The notes beneath the pieces were generated by a model. The model ran no database searches, had not been told where the DNA came from, and saw only the letters and a list, made by a program, of their open reading frames with translations. Made by a program: the position numbers and the translations under genes. DNA of 64,000 nt, taken from contig CM072860.1 of assembly GCA_036937835.1 (NCBI GenBank), positions 7,085,001 to 7,149,000 on the forward strand. Direction: 5' to 3'. Origin of the DNA: Pampus argenteus (taxonomy: Eukaryota > Chordata > Actinopteri > Scombriformes > Stromateidae). Shown in pieces: positions 39,448 through 52,734 of this stretch (position 1 is its first letter; each line of letters opens with the position of its first letter).

Positions 39448-39745
39448 TTAAAGCTGCACTAATCAATATTTTTATATTAACAGCTGATCAGATTTCCATG
39501 TGTAATGTAAAAGTGGTAAATCATAGCGACAAACTAAGAATATTCCGACTACTCAGATCTACGAATGTTTCATTCTTTTTCAGCTCATCGTTTTAGATTT
39601 ACGGCCTGTGCCTTTAATGTTTTGATTCACTGTCATCGCTCTTATCAATCCAGTTTTCAGCGAAAACGGTCTCATAAACTGACTGACTGACTGACCAGCC
39701 CAGCACCAAAAAGTAGAAAGTCATAGCAACTTGCTGGTGAACATA
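39448..39745 (+). mobile_element. Non-autonomous dispersed repeat, copy 2
   Basis: Beginning 'aaagctgcactaatcaatatt', it repeats the landmarks of the copy at 37690-38115 in order: tttatattaac, gtgtaatgtaaaagtgg, gcgacaaac, tcagctcatcgttttag, cctttaatgttttgattcac, cagcaccaaa. It then continues 'gctggtgaacata'. It is more diverged and shorter than copy 1. A (GACT)4 tract at 39680-39696 interrupts it. Confidence 0.7.
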
Positions 39746-42700
39746 TCAGCTCAACAGTTGCCATCACATTGGCCATTAAACTTAAAAAGGTGATTATATG
39801 TCAGTTTGTATTTATAGGTTATTCCATTGCCCACCAGTGGCATATAATCAATTAAAGCGGCTTTAAAATAATTCAGTTGTACGCGTTTGTTCTCCCAGTA
39901 ACATGGCTCAAAAGTTTCAGTGCCCAGATGTAAGGAATGTGATTTTTTTTTTGATTTTTTAGATTGCACATGAAAATAGTTTTAGCCCTGTTAGTTCTGA
40001 TTTGTTGCACTGATACACAATTCTCCAATACTCTCCATGTGCGTTTTTTATTAGCAATTGTCTCTCATGTAGCCATTTTTATGCACAACATCAGCTCAGG
40101 TTCAGGATGAATAGCAACATTAAGGTAATTTCCCGGCAAATGAAATTTTCTCTGTCATCATCTTTTTGTTGTTAGGTATAGTCAATACAGTTTTTTTGGG
40201 GGGGGAAATGTTATTCTTCTACAAGGCACTGAGAAGAAAATATTGTATCTTGGTAAGATCATATTAAAGGTAAATTGCAACCTATTGGTCCATTTACACA
40301 AAACATTAAACATATGATATATTTTAGATGAACAGCGGGCATGCGTGGTGAATTTTAATAAATGCCACTGAGACAAACATAATTCCAAATATAACCAATA
40401 CATACGACCAAGGATTAAATGTTTTCAGCACAAAAGGTCCATTGTTAAATATCTCAGGTGCAGCATGTGTCTGAACAGCTCACACAGTCTGTGTTGCTGC
40501 GGCTATCATTTCCAAATATGCTTCTCAAACACCCGAGAACTAAACAGTATGGCAATATGATGTGAGTAATCTGACAGAATATAAGCAGTTTCATAAGACT
40601 AGCCAGGCAGAAAATAGATTGGAGGTTATGATTTGGAGGAGTTAGCATGGAAGTGGCAGGGGTTACAGAGAAATAATCTGTCACTCACAGTACAGAGACT
40701 GCTGCCTCTGCAACCGAGGGGGAGGCATGACCCACGGCCTCGTTTACATGATAAAACCAGAACATTTGTACCTTTTACCTTCAAATGTTCCCAAGGAAAA
40801 GCAAGAAAAATGGAGATCTAATGGAAAGAGTGTGTTCAGATACCGTTTTTTAACTATTCATTATTTACAGGTAAACACAGTAGCGCTGTGATGTAAGCTT
40901 AGTCTATCTATACGTGCCTTGACAGAAGTGCAAGGTAATTATTGAAACATATGGATGGCTGGGCCCTCTCTTAACCCTCTCTCTAATGATGCTTGGCTAT
41001 TACAGAAGGGCAAGAGAAGGACACTTCTATCACGAATTGACATATCCCACCAGAGATCCATTACTTTCCCCACATATGTTGGCTAAAGAGAAGCAGATTG
41101 AGGTTTAGAGAGAGACGTTGACAAAAAGATGACATTATCCGTGTTCAAAAATATTCCTCAAGATTTCAAGTCAAAAGAGAGACTTTGACCCACATGCTAC
41201 AAACTGAGAGGTGCCATTGAAAACGATGAAGTGTTTGGAACCTTGAGTTCAGTTCTTTGATAAAATCTTGTCAAGCTCATGCTTTTAGTGCAATTTCCTC
41301 TCACATTTATTTCATTACAATTGATTTAAATGGTGTAACAAGTTTTTTTCTCCATACTAGCAACCCTAGATAATAACATGAATGCTGTTTATGATCATAA
41401 AGAAAATTCAACACATGCACACCTTTCTCCTACATTTCACATACCAAACAGTTACCGCTGTATTTCGCTGCATGTTGTTATCAACAGAGTAAAGGGAAAA
41501 AAAAGAAAATCAAAAGGTTGCTCTCTGTGGCTGATGGTGCTCTGGGTTTGCACATAAAATTACAACAATTGCTTAATCTTTGCTACATCAAAGCCTTTCC
41601 ATTGGCAGTAGATTCAATTTAACTCTAGATGACCCACTTCAACTCCATTAACTTTCTTTGCTGAATGGGATCAGGGAAGATGCTTCTCCATAATGGCTGC
41701 TCGCTTAGGGCATTTTTTTTCAGCTTGGAAGCTGCAACCCTCTCTCATGTTAATGGACCCAAAAATCACCCTCCCTGGTCCATGCAAAACATGCATACAT
41801 CCCCCAGGTACATCGCAGTGTGACCCAGCCAACGGGAGCTTTGTTCATGTGGTCTTGTGGCTATGGGTAAAAGTGATGCTGCTACACAATGGACTAAAAG
41901 CTTTGGCGGACAGCAAGAGCCCACAACACAATGGCTGTAGTCATTCCAGAAGCAGTAGTTGAAAATAGCTTCACTCCTTCAGCTATATGCGGCACTTACA
42001 ATTCAGATGAAATGGTCTTTTGCTAAATTGATCTCAGCAGCAGCTATTTGGAAGTCTGTTAATTGCATTTGCCTGTTAAAAAATTAAATGGATATGACAG
42101 ACAGATATTGCACTTTGAAAAGCTCAAGGGGAAAAAAAATAACACTAACAAAGTTTATTATAAAACTAGATTTTGTGTTATTGGATGCCTTGACACAACC
42201 TTACTGTGCTGTTGACTTTATCTTCAGGCAGTGTAGATAGGGAGTACCAACATCCAGCTGAGTGGGTGAACCTCAGGAAAATGAAGGCTAGCAAGTACAT
42301 CTGTTCAGTCATTCTAACAGATAAATTTTAGTTTAGTCGTGCCTTTGGACCACCTCAACACCCCCCCAACTGGCACACAGCACATATCTTTGATTGGCCC
42401 ATAACACCAGAGCAGTTTTCACATCCATCTCTCCCAGTTGCTAATTGAGACAGGAGAAAGGCTTCAGCCATTCTATTCTTCCCCTAAACGACTATTGGAC
42501 GCTGGAGACCAGATGGTCTGTCTGTGAATGTCACTGGTGGCCAGTTGTTACATTTGACAATGTGGGCTGATCTGGCAAGTATCAGAACAATTTTGCTGCC
42601 TTCAAGAAGGAGCAACTGGGAAAATAGTACTTGGATTGATTTCATCCCTCATTCGGTGCACAGCAAATATTTTTGACAAAGACATATGGTGGAGAGAAAT

Positions 42701-43341
42701 GCACAGCAGCAGGCTGCCTGAGCCTCAAGCCTGAGCTGTTTTCACTTGATTGTTTCAGGCAACATGCACATTTAGACAAGCAATGTATGCAGTGTTCACA
42801 CGCAGACAGGCAGGCAGGCACACTGCCTTAGCAAAAACACATGAACACAGAGACAAGTGATGAATCTGCAGAACCACAGATATTCCCTCCGCACAGAAAT
42901 CTCCCAGGAGCCTTTCCCTTTTTTTTCCCCAAAGCACCATAATGTTTACAGATATAATTTAACACACTACATCATGCTGTTGCATTAACATTAAGCTAAA
43001 GCATTTGTCTCTACACTACAACACTGCACGCCAGACGTTGGTTGAAACATGTCAGGGAGGGAAGTCGCAACGCTGACTCGTAACTCCACCACAGTCACCC
43101 TGTCTTCAGCTGAACCCAATCTTTGAGAAATAGAGTCTTTCACCTTCAGTCCATTTGGAATTGGGGGAACCAACCTGACGTTCAAAGTTGCTTGCTGAAG
43201 CAGAGTCCCTGTCTGGGCTTTGGCAGCTGGACTGATAGCCAGCCCTGTGGAATGGCAGCTGTTGAAGAGCTTTTTAAATTGCACCCAGGTTGATGGGTGG
43301 CTGTCAGGAGGGCAATGGACAGAGAATTTCGCAAGGAGGGG
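39746..43341. other. Non-coding stretch, no gene supported
   Basis: Frames stay below 90 codons apart from a 140-codon minus frame starting near 43413 that runs through a poly-A tract. A T/G homopolymer junction lies at 40191-40205 and a (CAGG)n run at 42806-42819. The block at about 41660-41960 is GC-balanced and repeat-free with no coding features I can name. Confidence 0.5.
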
Positions 43342-43555
43342 AAAAAAAAAAAAAAAAAGATCAGGGAGGGAAAGGTGGGGAGGGGACACTGAAGACAGTG
43401 ACCCTGACACCAAGGTGTACAGAAAAGAAATATCTTTAATTCTGAAAAAAAAAAAAAAAGCTGAGAATATAAACTGAAAGTAGAGAAAAATCAGTGATAG
43501 TGGAGTGGGACGTGGGGAGGGGCATTAGTAAAGTGAAGGGGGAGGGGAGAGCTGA
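43342..43555 (+). repeat. Poly-A and G-run rich segment
   Basis: An A17 run (43342-43358) is followed by a canonical four-run G-quadruplex motif at 43364-43385, another A-run at about 43446-43459, and further G-runs at 43507-43549. Purines dominate the plus strand throughout. The open frame across it is Lys-rich only because of the A-runs. Confidence 0.75.
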
Positions 43556-45938
43556 AATTAGTGTTGGAATAAATGGAGCGCTAAGGCCTGTCATCACCGG
43601 GGTTATTTAGGTAGGCAGCACATCATCACTGTTCATCATGTTTGATATTCCCAGACTACGCTTACATACAGCAGGATAATATCACTTTCTTTGCTAGCTC
43701 GATCGCCTGTCACAGATACAAATGGAAATGTCAAACATCAACAGTGATCTCATTTTCCTTTTCATAGTGATTTACAGTCGCCTTTGTGTCCATCAAATCC
43801 TGCCCAACTCTTCTTATTAATTACAATACCTAAGACATGTTTCCAGTGGCTTCTGAATTGTGAACTCACAATAACGTTTCAAGTCAAGCAGTGTGGTAAT
43901 ACAGTGTTTTGCCATTTTACAGTGCTGTGGAATACCATGGAGTCTAATATGATGTGATTCTTTCAGCCTCACTGGCTAATTTTGCCTTGGTGCTGTTGTG
44001 CTGCGCAACAGATGGTGTTTTAAGAAGGTCATCATGTCTATTTCCCCAGTTGTTAGTTGCTTGTTTCATTATTATTTGGAGATATTTAAAAAAAAAAAAA
44101 TATAGAACCTTTCAAGGTGACGTCAAACTGCATCTGGATAGCCACAGCGCTTTGTTGAACATATTACAATCGAAATATGTACATCGAGCAAAAAAAATAT
44201 TTTAATCAACTATCCAGTTAGTACTGTTAAGGATACTATCTTACAGCATACCGTAGAATGACAAGTGGTAATGTCTGCCGTCCTAGCATATTTCATAGTA
44301 TTAGATGAAGAGAGGCTTGGGCACTATTAAATGCGACTCATTCCAGACAAGCTCGTCTTAGTTTCTTACATCTCGAGCATTTTCAGTTGGAATATATTTT
44401 CTGCATCTTTACATGCCCTCACAGTATTCTGCAAAAAAAACAAACACATTGATTTCCTTCTGTTTACATCTCCAACTAACTGGACCTGTGAGGTTACAAT
44501 AGTACCAGAGTGGCTACATTCACGGCCAATTATTTGCCATAAATCTAGAAAGGGCAGAAAGACCTCTGACAGGTGGCTCTCTTATTGCCTGCTGATTGCT
44601 GGAGTGTACCTATTAATCATTTTCTATATTCCCCACCGGTCAAGAAACCTTAGAGAGATGGATCACATTATCCACTTTACAAACTTTCTGTCATATTTGG
44701 TTTGTATTATTATTATTTTTTCCCCTCTCAAATAACACTTGCATTAGTTTCCACTAAGTGCAGCATCAGAAGATTAATTCAAAATGGATTTTTTTTTTTT
44801 TAAAGATCAAGTATATTAGATTTGCAAAATGTCAGTTTTCACACATAACAAGCTGACTTGTAGACCAATATTAAGTTCATGGTAATTACAACAACGGTTC
44901 AAAAATGATTTTATATTTCAAAATGTAAGGGATTTGTCATATCCTAGCAAATGACTGTATGCTTTTATTGTATTCATTGAAACCAGGCACAGCACCCATA
45001 AGCCTGTGCCTAGAACAGCTCATGATTATACCCCAGTGAAATGGCAGCATACTGTACGTCAAACTGTAGCCATTTAGTCTCAGTAACTCCATGATATAGC
45101 TTGCATATAAACTAGGAATAAATTCCCCTTCAGCATTTTGACAGCAGCTATTCAGATACTTAGCCCTCATACTCTGCAGTCATATTCTTTTGCCAGAATC
45201 AATTGCGCTGGCAACCATTGCCAAGCCTGAATTTTATCTCCCAGCTGAAAAAAAAAAGAAGACGAGAACAAAGCATGAAGATATAATGTTTATCAGTCAC
45301 ACGACTAATTCTCTCTCCCATCTCTCTCGATTCCATTTTTGAAAGTGAACTTGATCTTAATCTACTAGACCTTGAGCATCTTATGTGCAAAATCAGCAGT
45401 GACGTGCCCCTGTTTTTCTTTTTTCTTTTTTTGGCAATCTCTGACCTTTAGAGTGTCGCACACATTTAAATTAGTACTAAACCAAAAAAAGCTGCTCAGT
45501 ACCCTCTCACTCTAATTTCCACTTTGTTCTCACAACTTCTGTTTTGTGTCCCAATGAAAGTCATGGGAGATATACCACATTCAAGCAGTGATTCAATATC
45601 AGCGGTGAAGAGGGGGTCTTTGAAACGGGATGGAAAATTACAAGGGCTTAAGTGTCAGACACATATGCTTGCCAAATGTAATCAGTGGGTAATAAATGTT
45701 TGCCCTTTACACTATAAAACGCAACGACAGTACTGAATTAGGGCTCAGCTCAGGGTAGCAGATCACGTTGCTGTTTTAGCTGTGATTAAAATTATTTTTC
45801 ACCAACAAAACAATGCAATCTTTACCCATGCCTCTTTACCTCCCTCCCATAGATGACATCAACTCTATATCCTTACAGCCTTTATGATGGTACGACTAAA
45901 CTGTAACCTAACATGTTTATTCTCTTGCTGTCTTGCAG
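43556..45938. other. Non-coding stretch, no gene supported
   Basis: The 134-codon plus frame at 44331-44735 carries no recognised features. A full CRE (TGACGTCA) is at 44118-44125 and homopolymer runs lie near 44088 and 44790. The last 30 bases are the pyrimidine tract of the candidate exon that follows. Confidence 0.5.
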
Positions 45939-45976
45939 CTGTTGAACTGTTGGGAAGGTTGCTTGAGTGCTGAAAG
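45939..45976 (+). CDS. Candidate 38-bp exon, unknown gene
   Basis: A long pyrimidine tract ending tctcttgctgtcttgcag (AG at 45937-45938) and a near-ideal donor AAAG|gtaagc (from 45977) enclose 38 bases. Only one frame lacks a stop: LLNCWEGCLSAE, with two bases left over, so the exon would shift phase. It may be a coding micro-exon or part of an untranslated leader. I do not recognise the peptide. The orientation matches the other exon candidate (16449-16496) and the promoter-like end of the window. Splice quality is the best I saw, but this is still inference from signals. Confidence 0.4.
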
Positions 45977-48474
45977 GTAAGCCTCTTTTATTCAATCTGA
46001 CACAGTAATCACTGTATCTATTGTGCGAACACTACATACAGTCAACAATAAGGATGGGTCATGGCATTTTAAGATGGGTTTCCGTTTCTGCAAAGTCTCA
46101 GGACTGTGTTAATGCCAGTCGCAGCAGAATGGAGCCTTAGAGGGTAGAGTGTGAAGGCCTCTTGCTCTTTTCTCCCCACTGTTTAATTAGCATGGTTTCA
46201 GAGACTGGGGTGCCGCTTTAGCAATCACGAATCCTGCCCAGCCAATAAGAACTAGTGTTCAACCACGTCTGACAGAGATAAATGGCATGCCGCAACGTCT
46301 CAGCCTCGCCCATCATCTCTGTTACCCATGCAACGGTGCATTGTGGGAAGACGAGGGGAGTGCCACAGATCTAAGTGAGCATGTGGGTCACTTGATAATG
46401 ATATAAATCTCTGCGAGTGTTTATGTGTACAGTTCGCCTGTCTGTCTTTGTACTGTATGCATTTTTGTGTATTTGCTGAGCAATGGTTCAAAAGGTGCAT
46501 TATGGATTTTTATTTTTTTTAAATGTAAAAATACATCCTGTTATCAGCCTAAACCACAAATTGAGGCTGCAGTATAGACGAGTGCCATATATTTCCAAAT
46601 TTATATGCCATTTATTTGATCTATTCATCCAAATGAGATTCTAGCATTTGGGGTTTGTCAATAGGTGGGAAATTTACGACGTATTTAAGTATAGTGAGCA
46701 AGCCAATCACAAAAAGTCAATGGGATGATGCATTTCAACCTGGAACCTGATCAGAGAAAGCATTTTGGCTGAAAATTTGATTACAAGAGAGCAATTTGGG
46801 GGGAAATGGCCATCTTGGAAACAAGGAAATTGTTGTTCAACTGTGCAGAAGACAAAATTAACAGACAGCATCCAGTGAATACATTATCTGCAACATTCTG
46901 CATTACCTATCTCCTGAGCCAGATGCTTCATCTCATCCAAGCATTGCCTTATCGGTCCAGAACCATCATTTCATCCGGGCACAGATTCGACACTAATTTC
47001 TTTCTGGACAGGAGAAGGTACTTTGAGTCTGCACTCACAAACATTAGACACTTTCCATCTCATGTCTGGTAGTATTAGTGTGAAAATGTATTTTTTTCTT
47101 TTTCTTTAAAGTGATCACATAATGTCTATGGTCGGTAAATAACATGCCAGTTTATGTCACTTTGGGCTGCTAACATCAAAAAATGATTTGGGTAGATTGC
47201 AGCACAGACAAAATTAAAATGGAAAGTCATTTATGAACATTTTGACCAAAAAATAATATTTTTTTTTAGACAGGCGGTGTTGTCATTAGCCACTGATGAA
47301 CGTCCCAGTAAAACACAACATGCCTATAAATCACCTGGATACATGTGCAGGGTCCAAAGAAAGCTGAACTCATCTCCACTCCAAACAACAAAATATAAGC
47401 CTGAGAACCGTTCAGTTTGCTGAAATCAAGTTACATGATGTCTTTGTATGGGGTAGTGACTGGAATTCAATAAATATACATTTTCATTAGCTGATTAACA
47501 CACTGAATTAGATAAATACAGAGATGTGACAATTTACATCTTTTTCTGTATTAAAATTTGCAACTTGTGGTATTATTATTATTTTTTGCCTCCATGTACC
47601 GAATAATATTTAAAAAATACATTTCCTTTTAGAAAGTACATGATTAGCAGAAAACACATGACATGTTAATCGCAGAACGCTATTTGAGTGGCTCTTTTAA
47701 AGTTGTTTTAAATAAGAATCTAATACTAAAAACATAGTATATCGCCTATCTATAACACTAAAAGTATATCGTCTTTATTAATAAAGATTTATTCCCCCCC
47801 ATCCTGACACCTTCTTATGACGAACATAAACTTCTCTTACGGGGTGGTTTCAGCAGTAATTGCTGCAGCCTTTTTCCCTGTCTTCTGTTCCAGTGGATCA
47901 CTGTAAGGTAACAGCAGCAGTGGGGGCATAATTAGTGATAGACCTTGGACACGTCATACTCCGTTAGTCAGCCTCACTTTAATTCCTTTGTCTCCTCTGT
48001 GCTCCTATCATTTATTCAGGCTGTGTGCATGTAAGTGTATTTGCACAGGCGTTACCGTGCATATGCATATGTAGTGTATTTAGTGAAATTTTATTTGACG
48101 CTATATAATACTATTATGTTAATACAGTAAAAAATATTTCAGGATGTAAGCTTGCTCTTGTGTGCACATTTTGTCTTTTCTGTCTGCCAGTACTAAGATA
48201 CCTTTGTGAGTGCCCCTTTGATTTCCTGTGGAACAAAAGGAAAACAAATTCAGTTCAGTTTTGGCTTCGTCTCACAAGCTGAATATTCAGCCTCAATATT
48301 CAGCTGGCTTGCGAGGCTCATTTCGGTGATAATTAGAGGAAACCTTTTTGAGTTTTCCACATTCCTTTTTAAACAGTTTCCTGAAGCAACAAAATGCATG
48401 TAAAAGGTTTTGTTTGATGGCAAAAGGTAATCTTGTGATTATTGTCAAAGGGCGCTTTTGGCGCGATGAGTGAG

Positions 48475-48476
<2 letters not shown>
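45977..48476. other. Non-coding stretch, no gene supported
   Basis: No recognisable coding sequence. The 88-codon frame at 46806-47072 is unidentified. T/A runs occur near 46508 and 47260. A short acceptor-like tract ends at 48019 with no sensible exon after it. Confidence 0.5.

Positions 48477-48515
<39 letters not shown>
48477..48515 (+). repeat. TG microsatellite
   Basis: About nineteen uninterrupted TG units. The alternating purine-pyrimidine tract could adopt Z-DNA. It sits just before a 300-base pyrimidine-rich tract. Confidence 0.97.
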
Positions 48516-48518
<3 letters not shown>

Positions 48519-48599
48519 TTGTAGAGGGGTTTCTCAACCTCGGCTGTTGATGTGAGGGTGGATGAAAGCTTCTTTGAGGATACAGTATACAGCTGGGAG

Positions 48600-48900
48600 G
48601 AAAAAGCTCTTTCACCACCTTCCTTTGCATTTTCTACAATGTTTCCTTTCCTTCATTTCCCTCTTTTCTACCCTCTTTCTTTCTCCTGCCACTCTACCCC
48701 TGCTATCTCCTCTTGCCTGCCTCTCCGCTCCCTCTGTTGTTTCCCTATCCAATTTTCCCCATACATCCAGCACACTCTTTTTTTCTCTCTCTTTCCCCTG
48801 CAATAGCTGTCTTCATGCCTGCGCTCATCTGTAACTGCTCTTCTCTCTGTCCTCCCTCTTTTACTTTTTCATTCGCTCCTGACCCATCTCTTTCCCCCCC
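48600..48900 (+). repeat. Pyrimidine-rich low-complexity tract
   Basis: About 300 bases are overwhelmingly C and T on the plus strand, with degenerate ctttcc, tctctc and cctgcc motifs and no stable repeat unit. The open frames in it (Ser/Pro/Phe/Leu-rich on plus, Lys/Glu/Arg-rich on minus) result from this composition. Confidence 0.85.
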
Positions 48901-51900
48901 GTGAGGCTGGCAGTAAAGGACACTGCCCATAGCATAATGATTAGTCTGAGAAACATGCTGGAAATCAAGCATTACAAAGGCCTGTTCTCTGGTAAAAAAA
49001 TAAATAAATAAATCACTTCTTACTTAGCTATAGCTTGTATAGTTAATGCAGTTTTGTCCGCAACTCATTTCAAGATGTAAATGTATATATGTGGAGCAAC
49101 GGGTTCAGGTGTGTGCCCAGAGCCATTTTAGGGAATATTCCTTCAGCGATAACACATGGGACCTCGGTAGATAAACTAGTGTGCTTCTGTTCTTTCATCA
49201 TGCTGTATTAACTTCACAAAAGAAGGAAAAAAAAAAACAATACAGCATGTTTGGGAGTGAACCTTGAACTTCAAGCAAAATTTAGAAAACAGCCAGATTT
49301 TTACAGCTCTGCTTGACTTGTTTGTTCCTCAGGAAAACTCCTGAGTGGACCTCACGTGTTATTTCTATTCAGCATAAACTATCTAGTGTAATTAGTGTAG
49401 AAAAAGTAGAATGGTTAGTTATTCTCCTATATAAACCTACCAGAAAAACACAGTTACGCAAGCTAAGTATGTCAATTTATAAACGGGCACACCTTGCACT
49501 ACAACATTTAGTTAAATGATATTCTCGTGTTGATGTTTACAGCCCTTGTACTTTGTGCATATTAATCAGAACATTTGTTATTGTTCACCATAAACATAAA
49601 TGCCATGTAGTAAAGATTACATCAGACCTTGATTCTTTCCATTAGTCATGTTCAGAAGACAGACTTTGACTTGAATTAAGATACACATCAAAGTCCAACG
49701 GTTGCACAAAACCTTCTTGTTCCTGACTATCTTTTCTATGTATTCTGGGTACATTGGGACTGCTTTTAAAGTAAGAAATATGGCTGACTGAGATAAAGCT
49801 CCACACTGCCGAGCTCTGTTCACTCTAGCAAAAAAAAAAGACTGGGAGAATTTAACTGTTACAAGGACATTTAAAATTTAGTATTGAGTGAGGAAAAAAA
49901 ATCAACACAATATACACTTCCATGCGGCCTCTAAAATCTGCACTTTTCATTCACTCTCCAGAAATTTGTAAGCAAATGACTAATTTTTGAGCGTATATAT
50001 ATTGTTGTACCATCTAACTCACATTAAACTCAGATCAGACAGGTAGACATCCCTTCGTGCAACTAGTGCCTGTTCTTTCCTTGCATACTTTCAAGTACTT
50101 CACTGGTCCATAAAAATGAATCAGTAATTGTCAATAATACAGTATTAAGAGATTTCTCAACTAACGGACAGCTTTACTGTGAATGCAGGATCTGATGCAG
50201 AACATTTGCATTTTTCTCATGTGCCTATGCTTTTCTCATACTTCTAGTATTATTTGTATGATTGCAATCGACTGTCTACTATTTCGAGAGTCCAGGCAGC
50301 ATGTTTTGCTATTGATTTTATTTACGCGGCTTCTATATTTTACTCCGCGCAAATCAGAGCAATTGTTTCCAAGTGCATGCATGAATCAATGCTTCCCCCG
50401 GAGCCCGCGCTGGCGACTGCATGCAGCTCAATACCGCCAATTTATGTTTTAATTACGATGATCTACTAAGTGTTGGGAGCTCTGCCCTGCGCTCACAATC
50501 TGCATCAACAAGCCAAACAGCGTGCATTGTATTGTACGCTGAATTTTACTCTGTACATAGACAGCCGGTGGGTTTTTGACTGCATTCATCAAATTGCCCC
50601 GAGTCTCAACTGTGCTGATTTGTAGTGATGATGGTTTTGCTGACAAGGTTAGAGTTGACTGAATACTGAAAGGACATGCATACAACGGGAAATTGGTAAA
50701 AGGAACTTGAAAGCATTGCAGTTATTTTCATATTTACAGTACTATGTTGGGCTCTGGACAGCCACACACAAAATAGCAGGTAGTGGTTTATTTTATGATT
50801 TGCTATCAATTGTTATTCAGACGGAGAGTATAAAAACAAATGTCTGCTCGGTTCTGAAAACATTGTTTCGCAATGTGGCTCCACGCTGGATTTGAAAGCC
50901 CTCTTTATTTGTTCTTGGCTGTTTTTGTTTTGCAGAGTAATATATCATTTGATCACATGCAATTAGAAGTGACTGCTCAACTCAGTATGCCATATAAGTG
51001 GCTTCTGTTAAGCCTGAAAGCCATAAATTTTATTGACTCCTGTAATTAGGACAGATCAATAAAAGCCAGTTTATTTCACTGCTTCCTTGGACCGTATTTG
51101 GTTGTTCTTTTCTAGGTCCAGGTTCCACTGCAATCACTCGATCATATGACATGAAGCCATCACAAAACGCTGCAAAAGCTGTCTGTGGCGTATTTTACAA
51201 ACATATAAAGAGAGCTGCGTGAAATTTCTTTCAGTCACAATTGTGAAGAAATGCTATGATATATTACAAAGAACAAGACCACCAGGGGTCCATGCTGCTT
51301 TCAGAGATTTGCTTCCGTTATAATTTGTGGCTGTTGTTTTGTCTTAAGCTATTTGCAGATGCTCCACCAGTAATACCTATTATAATACAGTAGAAAAACA
51401 GCCCCATAGTGCGTTGCTGTCAAGCCTCTTAAGTTGATAGCTGTGTCTTTGCACACTGCGGGAAGAATCCCTTTCTGTCAAACAACAGCTGGTGAAGACA
51501 ACATGATGCGGAGGCCACGGACGAGTGAGCCATCAAACCTCCGTCTTTGACAGTATTTTGGCAAGCCACGTTTCATAAGAGTCTGTCTCACTCGGCTCTG
51601 CTTTTATGGGGCATGAATCAATGATAATTGTGCTGTGTTCTCACTTGAATGGCAGAAGTATCCCCCATGCGGCAACAGTCAAAAATGGGAGTTTGAGTTT
51701 TGGATTAAGAAACACCTTACATTAGCATGAATGAAATGAATCACAGTTCCCCTGGGATTATGATTCATTAGCTGGAAAATGTTCAGTGCAAAAGGCATGG
51801 GTACCATTATGCCAATACAGCTACTATAATACAATATCATTTCCGAGCAGCTATTATCCATGATAAGCAAGTTTACGCTATGCATGACGTGCGCCTGTTG

Positions 51901-52734
51901 TTGACATGGGTTCAAAGAACAGTTGGTGCAAGGCAGTAAATCTACAAACTGCTCTACAGCTGTAACTGACCCAGAAAGTTTGTTTTCATCCAGTTGGGAC
52001 TTCTGATGTATTATGATTTTATTATTATTATTATTATTAGCATTGTAATTGACTCTGCTGCTGTATGGCATGTTTCATGTTCAGTGAAGTTTTGATCAAA
52101 CATGCTTTTCACAAGCTTTTCAAGCAAACTCTTATCAAATCAAAGACTAACAACCTTATCCCTAACTCCATCAGGGCGTAATTCCATTCCACACCGAGCT
52201 GCCATTCTCCTTTCCCTTATCCCTCCTGAAAAGCCCAGTGATTAGAAGTAGACTTAAAGTCAACTATAGCACTCCCCCCCAACACACACACCTTACCCTA
52301 CCTTATTCCCGACGGGACCTTCTTGAATCCCCAAAGCCTCGACCAGTTTATCAGCATCAGGGGATCAGGCAATCCCGCCTCCCTACACTTCAAACGGGGC
52401 GCCCAATGTGTTCCGCGGCCTTTGGTGTAATCTCTTTGGCTGTCGACAGATCTAGCGAGGGGTCAGCTGTGATAACAGGATCACTCAGGTGGAGACAGGG
52501 GAGGGGACCACTAAAGAAAGAAACAGAAGCTAAGGAGAAAGAAATGCGGGCGAGTGCAAAGGGAGTTCTGCCGGTGCAGTGGAGCTGGCACATCAGATGT
52601 AGAAAAAGATTTTTGTGCAGCATATGCAAACAGGCCACTGGACATGCATTGAGTTAAATGCCCATACAGGATCATACCTGCACGCATAACTAAGCTCACC
52701 CACTCAGGCAGTTACAGTATGAATTACTGCTGCA
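48901..52734. other. Non-coding stretch, no gene supported
   Basis: (AAAT)n lies near 49002-49013, an 11-bp inverted repeat at 49199-49249 and an (ATT)n tract at 52019-52039. An acceptor-like tract ends at 50936 without a firm donor. The 139-codon plus frame at 52238-52657 lies in the most GC-balanced part and has no recognised domain; its basic, Ser-rich composition does not argue for a protein. Confidence 0.5.

Noticed and set aside
42991..43413. 140-codon minus-strand frame
   Set aside because: Begins in a purine/poly-A tract that encodes a Phe run on the minus strand; no domain recognised.
44331..44735. 134-codon plus-strand frame
   Set aside because: No recognised domain; hydrophobic stretches reflect T-rich sequence.
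50937..50985. Exon after the strong acceptor gtttttgttttgcag
   Set aside because: The only donor (ctca|gtatgc) is weak, and the frame soon reaches a stop if it is not spliced.
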